Shown here one piece after another: positions 23,522 to 34,878 of a stretch of 64,000 nt of DNA. Position numbers and translations under genes: made by a program. Position 1 is the first letter of the stretch, and the number at the start of each line of letters is the position of its first letter. This stretch comes from Elymus sibiricus (Eukaryota > Streptophyta > Magnoliopsida > Poales > Poaceae), in assembly GCA_039707655.1 (NCBI GenBank), contig CM077676.1:186244936-186308935 (forward strand). The letters are read 5' to 3'. The notes beneath the pieces were generated by a model. The model was not told the DNA's origin. It saw only the letters and a program-made list of their open reading frames with translations, and did not search any database.

Positions 23522-24308
23522 TTTCCTAAGAACAATTTTCTGAAAGTTTTTGGGCCACAAAATGATATCAATAAAACTTCACAAGATTGATAGCAACTAC
23601 TCATATGGGTGTCTAGAGGCTATATCAAGCATTCAAACTACTTGGAACTCAAAGAATTCAACATGCAAGCTCATTTTCAGTAGCACCAAGAGCAACTAAT
23701 TATGCAAAATATAATCCACTAGAGCAAAAACTAATTGGAGCAATGGAGGAGTCACATACCAAGGAGCAATCTCCCAAAACAGTTTCGGAAACGGAGCTCC
23801 GAGCAAATAGATCGAAAATTTCAGGTTTGTGAGCAAGAACACGAGAGAGAGAGAGCTACCAGGAATTTTTGCTAGAGGTAAGAGACGAAGTGGGCTGAAG
23901 GGACAAGTGAGGGGGTCCCTGTGGGGCCCATGAGCCACCTGGGCATGACAGGGAGGGGGGTGGCGCGCCCTGGTGCCTCATGGGCACCTGGGGCACCCCC
24001 TGGTATGTTTCCAGTGCCAAAAATTCTTAAATATTCCATAAAAATTCATATCAAAATTTTATTGCATTCTGAGCACTTTTATTTCTGGGCACTTTTTTAT
24101 TGCACGGATAATTCAGAAAACAGGATAATCAGGGCATTTTATTGCATTTAACTAAAAATAACAGAAAACAAAAAGTGGGTATAGAAGGTTGTGCTTACTA
24201 AATTCATCGACCCCATGCCCCTCAAAAAGAATCCATTAATAAGGTTGATCAAGTCTTATTAACAAACCATTTCCGAGTAGCATGAAACCGAAGAATCTTC
24301 GTATAACA
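23522..24308 (-). promoter_or_regulatory. Candidate internal promoter and intron-like leader of ORF X (D)
   Basis: Between the gag-protease stop and ORF X lies a GC-rich inverted-repeat block (23927-23984) like the one in the LTR promoter region, a pyrimidine-rich stretch, and a possible intron. The intron would have GTATGTGAC at 23759 and an AG at 23541-23540, about 220 bp and AT-rich, ending just before the ORF X ATG. E has the same order with matching borders. No TATA box is seen. It could instead be the acceptor part of a spliced subgenomic RNA. Confidence 0.5.
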
Positions 24309-27066
24309 CTAAGTTACCTCAACGGGGATATGCATCTCCCCGATAATAAGAGTTTCATATTTCTTTTTAATAGTAGGAAGGGGGAGTTGAAAACTTCCAA
24401 TAGTAATTGTCGGAGTCTTTTCAATAATATGAATACCATTTACTTGAAATTGTTTCTTCGGAAAGTGCACCGTATGTTCATTACCATTGATATGAAAAGT
24501 GACCTTGCTTTTGTTGCAATCAATGACAGCCCCTGCAGTATTCAAGAAGGGTCTACCAAGGATAATCGACATGTTGTCATCCTCGGGCATATCAAGTATA
24601 ACAAAGTCTGTTAGGATAGTAACATTTGCAACTACAACGGGCACATCCTCACAAACACCGATAGGTATGGCAGTTGATTTGTCAGCCATTTGCAATGATA
24701 TTTCAGTGGGAGTGAGTTTATTCAAATCAAGTCTTTTATATAAAGAGAAAGGCATAACACTAACACCGGCTCCTAAATCACACAAAGCAGTTTTGACATA
24801 ATTTCTTTTAATGGAGCATGGTATAGTTGGTATTCCTGGATCTCCTAGTTTCTTAGGTACTCCATCCTTAAAAGAATAATTCGCAAGCATGGTAGAAATT
24901 TTAGCTTCAGGTATCTTTCTTTTATTTGTGACAATGTCTTTCATGTATTTAGCATAAGGAGGCATCTTTATAATATCAGTCAAACGAGTACGCAAAAAAG
25001 ACTGGCCTAAGCATTTCAGCAAAGCGTTCAAATTCTTCCTCATCCTTTTTCTTAGATGGTTTAGGAGGAAAGGGCATAGGTTTTTGAACCCATGGTTCTC
25101 TTTCTTTACCATGTTTTCTAGCAACGAAGTCTCTTTTATCATAACATTTATTTTTAGAAGGTGGGTTATCAAGATCAACAGCAGGTTCTATTTCAACATC
25201 ATTATCTGGTTCTTTATCATTATCTGGTTGGGTATCCATATGAGCATCATCATTATTATTATCATCGGGTGGTTGTTCATTACCAGATTGTGTTTCAGCA
25301 TCAGAAATAGAAACATCATTACTATCCTCCAAGGGTTTTTCTACCTCGGGTTCACTAGAAGTATGCAAAGTCCTATCATTTTTCTTTTTATTTTTCTTTT
25401 TAGATGGACTAGGTGAATCAACATTAATTCTTTTTGAATCTTGTTCAATTCTTTTTGGGTGACCTTCAGGATAAAGTGGCTCCTGAGTCATTCTACCTCC
25501 TCTAGTCATTACTCTAACAACATGATTATTCATATTGTTATTCATTTCATTGAGCAATTCACTTTGAGATTTAGCAACTTGTTCTAGTTGGGTTTGAACC
25601 ATAGATGCATGTTTACTCACACCTTTAACATCATTAGCAATTCTGAATAACAAGTCACTCAAGCGATCAATCATGTAGGCATTTCGTTTCAATTGTTTCA
25701 TAACATTTGCATTGAAGTGATCTTGCTTAATAATATAATTGTCAAATTCATACAAGCATTGACTAGGAGGTTTGTTATAAGGAATATCACCTTCATCAAA
25801 TTTTATAAGAGAATTTACCTCTACTACCTGTGGCGGTGTGTCAAGACCATGTATTTCTTCAATAGGTGGTAAATTCTTAACATCTTCAGCTTTAATACCT
25901 TTTTCCTTCATACATTTCTTTGCTTCTTGCATATCTTCTGGACTGAGATATAAAATACCCCTCTTCTTTGGAGTGGGTTTGGGCGGTGGTTCAGGAAGTG
26001 TCCAATCATTATCATTCTTCAATATATAATTCAATAATTCCTCAGCTTGTTCAATAGTCCTTTCCCTGAAAACACAACTCGCACAACTATCTAGGTAGTC
26101 CCTAGAAGCATCGGTTAGTCCATTATAGAAGATATCAAGTATTTCATTTTTCTTAAGAGGATGATCAGGCAAAGCATTAAGTAATTGGAGAAGCCTCCCC
26201 CAAGCTTGAGGGAGATTCTCTTCTTCAATTTGCACAAAGTTAAATATTTCCTGTAAAGCAGCTTGTTTCTTATGGGCAGGAAAATATTTTTCAGAGAAGT
26301 AATAAATCATATCCTGGGGACTACGCACACATCCAGGAGCAAGAGTATTATGCCATTCCTTAGCATCACCCTTTAATGAGAAAGGAAACAGCTTAAGAAT
26401 ATAGTAATAGCGAATTTTCTCCTCATGAGCAAATAGGGTGGCTATATCATTTAATTTAGTAAGATGTGCCACAACGGTTTCAGTTTCATAACCATGGAAA
26501 GGATCAGATTCAACCAAAGTAATTAACTTAGGATCGACAGAGAATTCATAATCCTTATCAGTAACAAATATGGGAGAGGTAGCAAACTTAGGATCATATT
26601 TCATTCTCTCCCTCATAGATTTTTCTTTCATTTCAGCAAGCAACTTTATAACTTCATGTCTATCATTACAAGCAAGGATGGCTCTAGCCATCTCCCTATC
26701 AAAGCAATGTTCATCAGGTGTTTCAACTCTAGTAGGGGAGCTAGGCATAATAGGTGAATCATAATTCTCAAGAGATTCAACATTTTCAATTTCTTTAGCT
26801 TTAGCAATTTGTTCAGTAAGAAATTCACCAAGTGGCACAACATTATCAAGCATAGTACTAGCATCATCATGAACATCATTCATAGCAGAAGTGGTATCAT
26901 CAATAACTTGCGACATATCAGAATTAATAGCATGTGGTGGTGTTGCAAGTTTACTCAAAATAGAAGGTGAATCAAGTGCAGAGCTAGATGGCAGTTCCTT
27001 ACCTCCCCTCGTCTTAGAGGGAACGATCTTGGTCTTAGCGTCTTTCAGATTCTTCATAGTGATCAA
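24309..27066 (-). pseudogene. gag: Gag-protease of element D, one frameshift
   Basis: Gag runs open for 696 codons (27066 to 24976). It has a variable N-terminus, a gag domain at about residues 165-350 (LTKLNDIATLFAHEEK, LPQAWGRLLQLLNALPDHPL), a Lys-rich stretch near 570-590 and an acidic tail. Protease follows in another phase (ALCDLGAGVSVMPFSLY, IILGRPFLNTAGAVIDCNKS) and stops at 24309. The phases meet in a run of six T near 24998 (sense), where five would keep one frame, so a single inserted base probably disabled it. No RT follows. Product: capsid protein plus a retropepsin-type protease. Confidence 0.92.
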
Positions 27067-27106
27067 TAGATATAAATCCCAAGTGACTTAGCAAATAAAG
27101 CTATGC

Positions 27107-27124
27107 TCCCCGGTAGTGGTGCTA
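27107..27124 (-). promoter_or_regulatory. D primer-binding site, degenerate
   Basis: In sense it reads TAGCACCACTACCGGGGA, at the position where the tRNA-Asp site is expected, 11 bases inside the LTR edge, but with about five mismatches. Most of these are G-to-A or C-to-T. Confidence 0.65.
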
Positions 27125-27135
27125 GAAAAAGGTCT

Positions 27136-28558
27136 TGATAACCCACAAGTATAGGGGATCGCAACAGTTTTCGAGGGTATAGTATTCAACCCAAATTTAT
27201 TGATTTGACACAAGGGGAGCCAAAGAATATTTGCAAGTATTAGCAGTTGAGTTGTCAATTCAACCACACCTGGAAACTAAATATCTGCAGCAGAGTGATC
27301 AGTAGCATAGTAGTGTGATAGTTTGATAGCAGTAGCAATAATAGTAACAGTAGCAGTAACGGTAGCAGCAATAGTTTGGTAGCAATTGTGACAGTAGTAG
27401 CAACAGTAGTAACTTAGCAAAGAACAATATGTGAAAAGCTCGTAGGCATTGGATTGGTGATTATGTTGGATAACATTCATCATGTAACAGTCATAACCTA
27501 GGGCGATACAGAATTAGCTCCAATTCATCAATGTAATGTAGGCAGGTATTCCGTATATAGTCATACGTGCTTGCGATAAGAACTTGCATGTCATCTTTTG
27601 TCCTACCCTCCCGTGGCAGCGGGGTCCATAAGGAAACTAAGGGATATTAAGGCCTCCTTTTAATAGAGAACCGGAACAAAGCATTAACACATAGTGAATA
27701 CATGAACTCCTCAAACTATGGCAATCACCGGAAATAATCCCAATTATTGTCACCTTGGGGTATGCGGATCATAACACATAGCAGGTGCGTATAACTTGCA
27801 AGATCGGATCAAGAACACAAATATATTCATGAAAACATAAAGGGTTCAGATCTGGAATCATGGCACTCGGGCCCTAGTGACAAGCATTAAGCATAGCAAA
27901 GTCATAGCAACATCAATCTCATAACATAGTGGATACTAGGGATCAAGCCCTAACAAAACTAATTCGATTACATGATAAATCTCATCCAACTCATCACCGT
28001 CCAGCAACCCTACGAAGGAATTACTCACTCCCGGCGGTGAGCATCATGAAATTGGTGATGAAGGATGGTTGATGATGACGATGCCGGAAGATCCCCCTCT
28101 CCGGAGCCCCAAATGGACTCCAGATCTGGCCTCCCGATGAAGAACAGGAGGTGGCGGCGGCTCCATTTCGTGAAATGCTATAAAACTTCCTCTCCTATTT
28201 TTTCTCTTGAATTGTGAATTTATAGGCCAAAGATTAGGGTCAGCGGATCCACGTGTGCCGCACGAGCCACCAGGGCGCGCCTGGGGGGGGGGGGGGATGG
28301 CGCGCCCTGGTGCCTCGTGGGCACTGGGTGGCCCCCCTCTTGTGGGTCTTGGTTCCAGTATTTTTTATTTATTCCATAAAAAATCTCCAAAAAGTTTCAT
28401 CCAATTCCAAAAACTTTTATTTCTGCAGAAAAAACAACACCATGGTAATTCTGCTGAAAACAGCGTCAATCCGGGTTAGTTCCATTCAAATCATGCAAAT
28501 TAGGGGCCAAAACAAGAGCAAAAGTGTTTGGAAAAGTAGATACGACGGAGACGTATCA
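27136..28558 (-). repeat. D 5' LTR
   Basis: The 1423 bp partner of 18942-20374 is collinear, with a run of 14 G (28283-28296) in place of 16, and the same GC-rich inverted repeat. Its outer edge GTATCA is followed by the duplication GGAGT. Confidence 0.95.
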
Positions 28559-28563
28559 GGAGT

Positions 28564-31527
28564 TTGGCTCGACCCCTTTAAGGAAGGCTGTTTGAAGGCG
28601 CACCTGCTCATGACTGGTTTCATGGATGGCTATACTCGGTGGATAAGTGAAGATGATGATGATGACGTCGATGGGGCAGCCAATGGCGACATGGGGCCAG
28701 ACGAAGAGATGACCGATAATGGCGAAGGAGAAGAGGCCGGACATGGCGGCGAAGAAGAGGCCGGACATGGGGGCGGAGAAGAGGCCGGGCATGACAGAGA
28801 AGACGCGGACACGCCGGAGCCTTCGTCGCTACTAAGTTCAGTCGTGCGGGACCCTCATGTTCGAGACCTGCTTCGCAAGAAGACGACTAACGACAGAGCT
28901 GCTTGTAGAGAGGAGGCCAAGCTGGAGCAACTGGAGGTAGACTCGAATACTCCATTGTATGATTGTTGCGATCCCGAGGTGACCCGCTTGAGTTTCACGC
29001 TCGAACTTCTAAAGACAAATGCTAAAAACAAATGGACTGACAGAAGCCTTGTTGAGCTTCTCAAGTACCTAAAGAAGGTTCTTCCCGCGGGGAACCTGTG
29101 TCCTACTAGTGTCTATGAGGCCAAGAAGATCGTGTGCCCTCTTGATTTGCCGCACATTAGATACCATGCATGCATCAATGATTGCATCATTTATTGGAAG
29201 GAGCACGCGGAAAAAACCAGCTGTCCGGTGTGCAATGCTTCTCGATACAAGAAGGCCGGAAAGAAATCTCCCCAGAAAGTTGTATGGTACTTACCGATCA
29301 CTCCCCGTCTATAGCGTTATTTTGTAGATCCTAAGGAAGCAAAGCTCATGCGCTAGCACGCGGAGAGGGTGAAGCCCGACGATGGAGATGATCTGAAGCT
29401 GAGACACCTCACGGATGCAAGCTAGTGGAGAGCGTTCAATGCCGAATATCGATTTTCCGCAGGTGATCCAAGGAACATCGTGCTTGGCGCGAGTACCGAT
29501 GGCATGAATCCGTTTGGCAACCAGAACACCAACCATAGCACATGGCCCGTGTTTGTATATATGTACAACCTTCCTCCCTGGAAGTGCATGAAGACAAAGT
29601 ACATACACATGAGCATGCTGATTCAAGGGCCGAAACAACCAGGAAATAATATTAATCTGTATCTCGGGCTACTGAAAGAGGAGCTAGACACGTTATGGAC
29701 AGCATCGGTAAAGACATGGGACGCCAGCAAAGGACAGTATTTCGATATGAGAGCCGTGCTGATGATGATGGTGCACGACTATCTCGGTTACGGATATGTA
29801 TCAGACCAGGTGTGCCATGGATATTGTGGATGCACCAGGTGCATGGATGATACAACGTCTCAGCAGCTAATGAAAGATGGCGGGTCTAGGAAAATCGTGT
29901 ACATGGGGCATCGAAGATGGCTCGAGAAGGATGACCCATGGAGAAACCGTGGAGATCTATTCAGTGGTGAGGCTGAGCATCAAGGACCTCCACGTAAGAG
30001 GAGCGGCGCTGAAATCTATGAGTTGTTGAAAAACTGGGAAGAGTGCCCCGCGCCTGGAAAGATGAAAAAAGCGCCGGAGCCGCTGCTGAAGGTATGGAAA
30101 ACGAGGTCTGTTTTCTGGGACTTGGAGTACTGGCCCAAACTCAAGACGCCTCATTGCCTTGATCAAATGCATATCACGAAGAATGTCCTCGAGAGCTTGC
30201 TTGGCACACTGATGAACATGCCGGAGAAGACCAAGGATGGGCCGAAGGCAAGAAGAGACTTGGAAGATTTGAAAATCAGGGAAGATCTCCACATGCCCCG
30301 TTAAAAGTCGTCAGAGAAAACGGAGACGGAGACGAAGGCGGGGGACAGGGGCAAAAAAGTCAACAAGAAGGAAGAGAATTATTGCCCCCCTTCTTGCTTC
30401 ACCTTAAGTCTGAAGGAGATCGATCAATTCTTCAAGCGCCTTACCGGAATCAAAGTTAGTTCCGGTTACTGTGGGAAGATAAGCAGATTTCTAGACACCA
30501 AGAAGAAAAGGTTCAGCGGGATGAAGTCTCATGACTGTCACGTGATGATGACGCAGATACTCCCGGTTTCCCTTAGAGGGATAATGGACAAGCACGTTCG
30601 TGACACGCTTACTGGTCTCTGCAACTTTTTCGACGTTATCTCTCAAAAGTCGATCAGTGTAAAGCAGCTCTGAAGGCTACATGAAGAGATCATTGTCATA
30701 CTAAATGAGCTTGAGATGTACTTCCCGCCCGTGTTCTTTGACGTCATGGTGCATCTGTGTGTCCACATTGTGGACGACATCATCGACCTCGGGCCAACAT
30801 TCCTGCACAGCATGATGCCGTTCGAGAGGATGAATGGGGTCATCAAAGGATTCGTTTGTAACATGTCTTGTCCGGATGGAAGCATCGTCCACGGCTATCT
30901 GACCAAAGAGTGCATCTCCTTCTACGAGAATTATCTATACGGCGGAGAACAGGTTGTTGGTTTGCCTGTTAACAAGCACCTTGGGAGGCTCGGAGGAGAA
31001 GGTCACACCAACGGCCAGAGGGAACTGCATGTGGACCACTTGGGTCGACGCAACGACTTTGATAGAGCAAACTTAGTAGTGCTACAGCACCTAGACATGG
31101 TAGATCCTTTCGCGACACTGCACAAAGTAACCATCGCAAAGAAGTACCTTGACCGGGGGCTACGCAAGACGGACGCCGAAGTTATTAGAGAGCACAACTC
31201 CACTTTCTTGCCTTGGTTCAAAGAGCATGTTCTTGCTAATCCCCCGGAAGAGGGCTCTACGGATGGATTGCTCATATACGCCTTAGCACATGGCCCCGCG
31301 GAACATTGTCGGAATGGATGGAGTCGCCAACGAGGAAGACTACGACCAGTACGGCAACCCGATGAGGGAAGATGACGATGAAGCATACGTCAAAAGAAGA
31401 ATCAAGACTACATTACCTAAGAAAGATCGTACTCCATGGAAAAGGAAAAGTCACAACAAGGGGCTCAATTATTCAACAACGAACAAGAAAGGAAAGAAGC
31501 TCACTCAGAAACAACAACGTCGATGCT
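28564..31527 (+). pseudogene. CACTA transposase (TNPD type), main segment
   Basis: This continues the 18829 segment with HLLMTGFMDGYTRW and an acidic Glu/Asp/Gly stretch. The transposase core (Transposase_21-like) follows, with ASTDGMNPF, PPWKCMKTKYIHMSMLI and LDQMHITKN. A DUF4218-like part (SHDCHVMMTQILPVSLRGIM) and the basic C-terminus come next. In-frame stops occur at about 29311, 29354, 29423, 30301 and 30672. Near 31292 the sequence jumps from YALAHGP to the C-terminal GMDGVANEEDYDQYG in another phase. Relatives I know have about 150 more residues (DUF4216-like) there, so an internal deletion removed them. The product would cut and join CACTA ends; this copy is dead. Confidence 0.92.
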
Positions 31528-31614
31528 GAGAAACCATCATTTATATATATGTTCCTATTTTGTATACGCACTTAACCGTTATCGGTTAAATGATGTAATA
31601 TATATATACAACCC
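31528..31614 (+). other. CACTA sequence after the transposase stop
   Basis: AT-rich sequence with TATATATA stretches ends where the candidate element H begins. No terminator or other gene is evident. Confidence 0.6.
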
Positions 31615-31616
31615 GT

Positions 31617-31642
31617 CTATTCTGCCAATATTGGCAGAATAG
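31617..31642. repeat. 26 bp perfect palindrome at the left end of H
   Basis: Thirteen bases (CTATTCTGCCAAT) are followed at once by their exact reverse complement. Another TTATTCTGCC follows directly at about 31644. It overlaps the proposed terminal repeat. Confidence 0.9.
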
Positions 31643-31799
31643 TTATTCTGCCCACACTTCCGAACTGCACGCTCAACGCGGGGGCACTGCACTCTCTGAA
31701 GCAAGAATACTGCAGTACTGAGACGAGTGAACTTCTCGTCGCAAAAAACTGCACGCGGTGTTTTTTGGGTACTGTTTATGATCCAGTTTTTTAACGTTT

Positions 31800-32440
31800 G
31801 TCGGAACGAGGTATATGACACGCCGTTGGAAAGCTATGGATTAGGTGCAACTTTGCCATGTTGAAAGTTTTTCAAGATTCCTCGCGGTTTAAGAGCAGTT
31901 TCAAAAACGGTGGGCGCCCGACGAGTGGCAGCGAGCGTATTTTTGCGTTTTTTCGCAAACTGCTCGTCAGAATGAAGCAAATGATATGCCGTTGGAAAGA
32001 TATCGTCGAGGCGCAACTTTTTCATATATATTACTTTCTCTAATTCCTTACGGTTTAAGAGCAGTTTTAAATTTACTAAATCGCGGAATTCTGTTTTTCA
32101 AATTTTTGTAATTTTTCGGTACTGTTTTCGCTCCAGTTTTTTAACCGTTTGTCGAAACGAGGCGTGTGATATGCTGTTGCAAAGCTACGGACGAGGCGCA
32201 ACTTTCATATGTAGAATTGTTTTTGAGATTCCTTACGGTTTTAAATTAATTTTGAAAATGGTGTGGCGGACGACGAGTGGCAGCGGCCATTTTTTCGCGA
32301 ATTTTTACAAACCGCTAGTTGGAATGATTCGAATGATATGCCGTTGGAAAGATGTCGACGAGGCACAACTTTTTCATGTAGAACACTCCCTCTAATCCCT
32401 TATGGTTTAAGAGCAGTTTTGATTTTACCGAAATGCATAC
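31800..32440 (+). repeat. Dimeric degenerate tandem repeat in H
   Basis: Four diverged units of about 165-185 bp start near 31800, 31981, 32161 and 32332. Each has a CCGTTGGAAAG-like block, then GAGGCGCAACTTT, then a GGTTTAAGAGCAG-like block. Units 1 and 3 resemble each other most (both followed by ACGAGTGGCAGCG), as do 2 and 4, so the structure is a duplicated dimer of about 355 bp. Confidence 0.75.
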
Positions 32441-33660
32441 ACTCTGTTTTTCGCGACACCAAAATCGATGAGAGAACTGCATCAGACAGAAATCCACACT
32501 GCGTCAGACTAAAAACCGCACTGCATCAGACGGGCAAGTGAACTTCATGGTTTCTTGTCAGACGTAATTTTTTCACAGACGATGAAGTGGACCGCGCTTC
32601 ACATCGGGCGTAAGTGAACAGCATCACTATCGAGAAGTGAACCGCATTACTTTTTTTTTGTCATTTTCGTAACATTTTTCTGCACTTCACATTGGAAGTA
32701 AGTGAACCGGGACACTACCGTAAATGAACCGCAGTACTTCAGGCCGAAAACCGTATTGCATCCGACAAGCAAGCAAACTACATGAATTTTGTCTATGAAA
32801 ATGTTTCGAACTTCTCCGACAAACTTACATAGTGAACTTCTTAAATAAAGGACTACATGAACAAGGCAAGTGAACCACACACTATTTTTTTTGAACCGCC
32901 GAGCGACATGAGATGAACTGTACATATTTTTACATAGCCACACAGCCGTCCATTACACAACAAAATATACGATGCAGTACCCAACCGAACTGCACTAGGC
33001 AGAGAAATGATTATCCTCTCCAGCCAAAACAACAAACAACAAAACTAAACTGAACCGACGTAGTTCATCTTTCTTCTATTTTTTCTTTTCTTCCTGTTTT
33101 AACTTTTTATGCTGCTCCTGCTGAAAACAACAGAAGTGAACCGCAAAAAACATGAAGTGAACTACAGTGCACCGAGCACGCCCTCGACCATGGAGGCGCG
33201 AGCATGGATCGAGGGAGGACCCCCCGCGTGCAAGCAGATGCAGAGGGGAGGGAGCCGTTGTTGAGGGACCGAGCTGGATGGCATGGAGGGAGGCATCGTG
33301 GAGGGGGGAGAGTCGCCGGTGAACTGCATCGGGTGAGGAGGGAGAGCTGCAGCGCCCGCCGAACTGCACGCCGGTGGAGACCATGCAGGCCTGCTCCACC
33401 CGGTACTTGGGCCCGCTCCCCCGCAACCACGTTGCTGCCCTGCTGCTCCTTTGGGCTTGAAGGTGTGGATCCAACCGGCGGGGAGGACGTGTGAGGGGCG
33501 CCGGTGGCAGGTGAGTTCCAGGGGGGAAGGGCGAATTGGTGCTGATGGAGGATCCTACCGCGGGCCACAAAGGGGCATCTCCCCTGTTCCAAGGAACTCA
33601 CCGGGAAGAAGTGAGGCGGAGCGAGGAAATCACGGGGATGCTCGACTTTGGGGGTGGGGT
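32441..33660 (+). other. H interior: GTGAAC-rich tract and GC-rich arm
   Basis: From about 32500 to 33170, AGTGAAC, TGAACCGCA or GAACTGCA recurs roughly every 20-60 bases. From 33170 to 33660 the sequence is GC-rich with overlapping low-complexity open frames that look non-coding. F's target duplication GGGGT occupies 33656-33660. Confidence 0.6.
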
Positions 33661-34573
33661 TGTCGGAAGTCGGGCTCCGGGGACCCAAAGGTTCGAACAC
33701 TGGGGTGAGCTCATTCTACCGCTTCGTCTCCTACCACGGCTAAGCGACAGCGTGGCTACGGCGAGAACGCGCTAGCGAAGAACGGACCGTGGACTCAACA
33801 GTTTACCCAGGTTCGGGCCACCTTGCGGTGTAAGACCCTACTCCTGCTTGGTTAGTATTGCTCTGGTGCGAGATAGAGAGTACAAGGTTGAGGATGATGG
33901 GAGCTGGAGCTCTCTCCGTCAGGATCGGATCCCCTCCTACAATGGCTGCTCTGCCCTTTATATCAGCCTTGGTCCTCTTCCCCCTCGAAACTTAGGCGGG
34001 AAGGGTTGCCACACTTGGCGATTTTGAAGGGGGACAGGCGCTCAGGCTATCCTGACTAAAGGTGGTCTTCGCCTGCCAAAGCGTGATCCATGACGCGCCG
34101 GTGGGCTCGGTGATGACCTCCGCCCTGCGCGCCCACCGTCTTGGTCTTCCTTCACCGATCGGGCAACCTTTGGGGTTGCTTTGGGGAGTAGATAGCTGGC
34201 CTTGCTCCCTTACACAAAAGAGGAAACCATCTTCATCCGCGCCTGCTGGCGCGCCTCTGTCGCCGCTCGTCGCCGCGCGCGTCACCCACGTGATGGGCCC
34301 CAGACCGCGCGCCAACGCCAAACGGCCTTCGTCTTGAGCGCCTGCGGGAGGGGGCCTTGGGAGGCCACCTCGGGAGGCCGCCTCGCGAGGCCGCTGGTGG
34401 TGATGCTGAGCCTTGCTTGCCGCTCCCTGAGGAGGGTGCCTCAGGAGGCCAGGGCCTCATGAGGGGCCTTGGTGAGGTGCTTGGTGGTGACGGCCTGCTG
34501 GGCCCACGCCAGGCGTTGCGCCCTGGGCCAAAGGTAGACGGGCCTGGATACCCCGGGTTCCATGGGCCCGACA
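33661..34573 (-). repeat. F 3' LTR
   Basis: This 913 bp LTR begins TGTCGGAAGTCGGGC and ends GGGCCCGACA on the plus strand. A TATA-like GATATAAAGGG lies on the minus strand at about 33957-33967. In sense the polypurine tract before it (34574 upward) reads GGGGGCTAC. Confidence 0.93.
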
Positions 34574-34878
34574 GTAGCCCCCGGGCCCGCGGCGCGCACG
34601 TCCCGCCTACTGGGGGGCGAAATGGCGCGGGCCCTAACCGCCTGCGGCCAGGCGCGACGCGTGGTGCACGACGTGACGGGGGACGCCCCCACTTCTCGCA
34701 CAACGCCTCAGGAACCGCCCGCGTTGTCATAAAACCTGTCGCGGGCGACGCGAGGCCATCATTGCCTTCCTTCACATATTCCGTCCCCTTGCGCTTGCCT
34801 TCTCGCACGCAGTTCCTCGTGACCCCCTCTCCGAGCTCCGCCTCTTCTCGCTCCCCGATCCGCGCCTCCGCCACGCAG

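Larger units (their letters stand above)
18942..28558 (-). mobile_element. D: complete non-autonomous Gypsy element with gag-protease and ORF X
   Basis: This 9617 bp element has LTRs at 18942-20374 (3' in sense) and 27136-28558 (5' in sense), flanked by a perfect duplication GGAGT (18937-18941 and 28559-28563). In sense order it holds LTR, a degenerate primer-binding site, gag-protease (27066-24309), a GC-rich module, an intron-like leader, ORF X (23521-22490), a 2.1 kb untranslated stretch, a polypurine tract and LTR. RT, RNase H and integrase are absent. The LTRs differ at about 45 positions by eye (about 3%). It is the same family as C and E, of the Athila-like group of Triticeae; I cannot fix the family name. 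Confidence 0.95.

Noticed and set aside
24990..25005. Programmed frameshift between gag and protease in D
   Set aside because: The needed shift is +1 in a T run with no stop codon or clear stimulatory structure; a one-base insertion is simpler.
28253..28563. Transposase start within the D LTR (open frame from 28253)
   Set aside because: The frame extends into the LTR only by chance; the D target duplication shows that the true upstream codons are at 18829-18941.
33107..33700. Overlapping Pro/Ser-rich frames on the minus strand
   Set aside because: They run from H into the F LTR across an insertion boundary, so they cannot be an old gene, and they have no recognisable domain.
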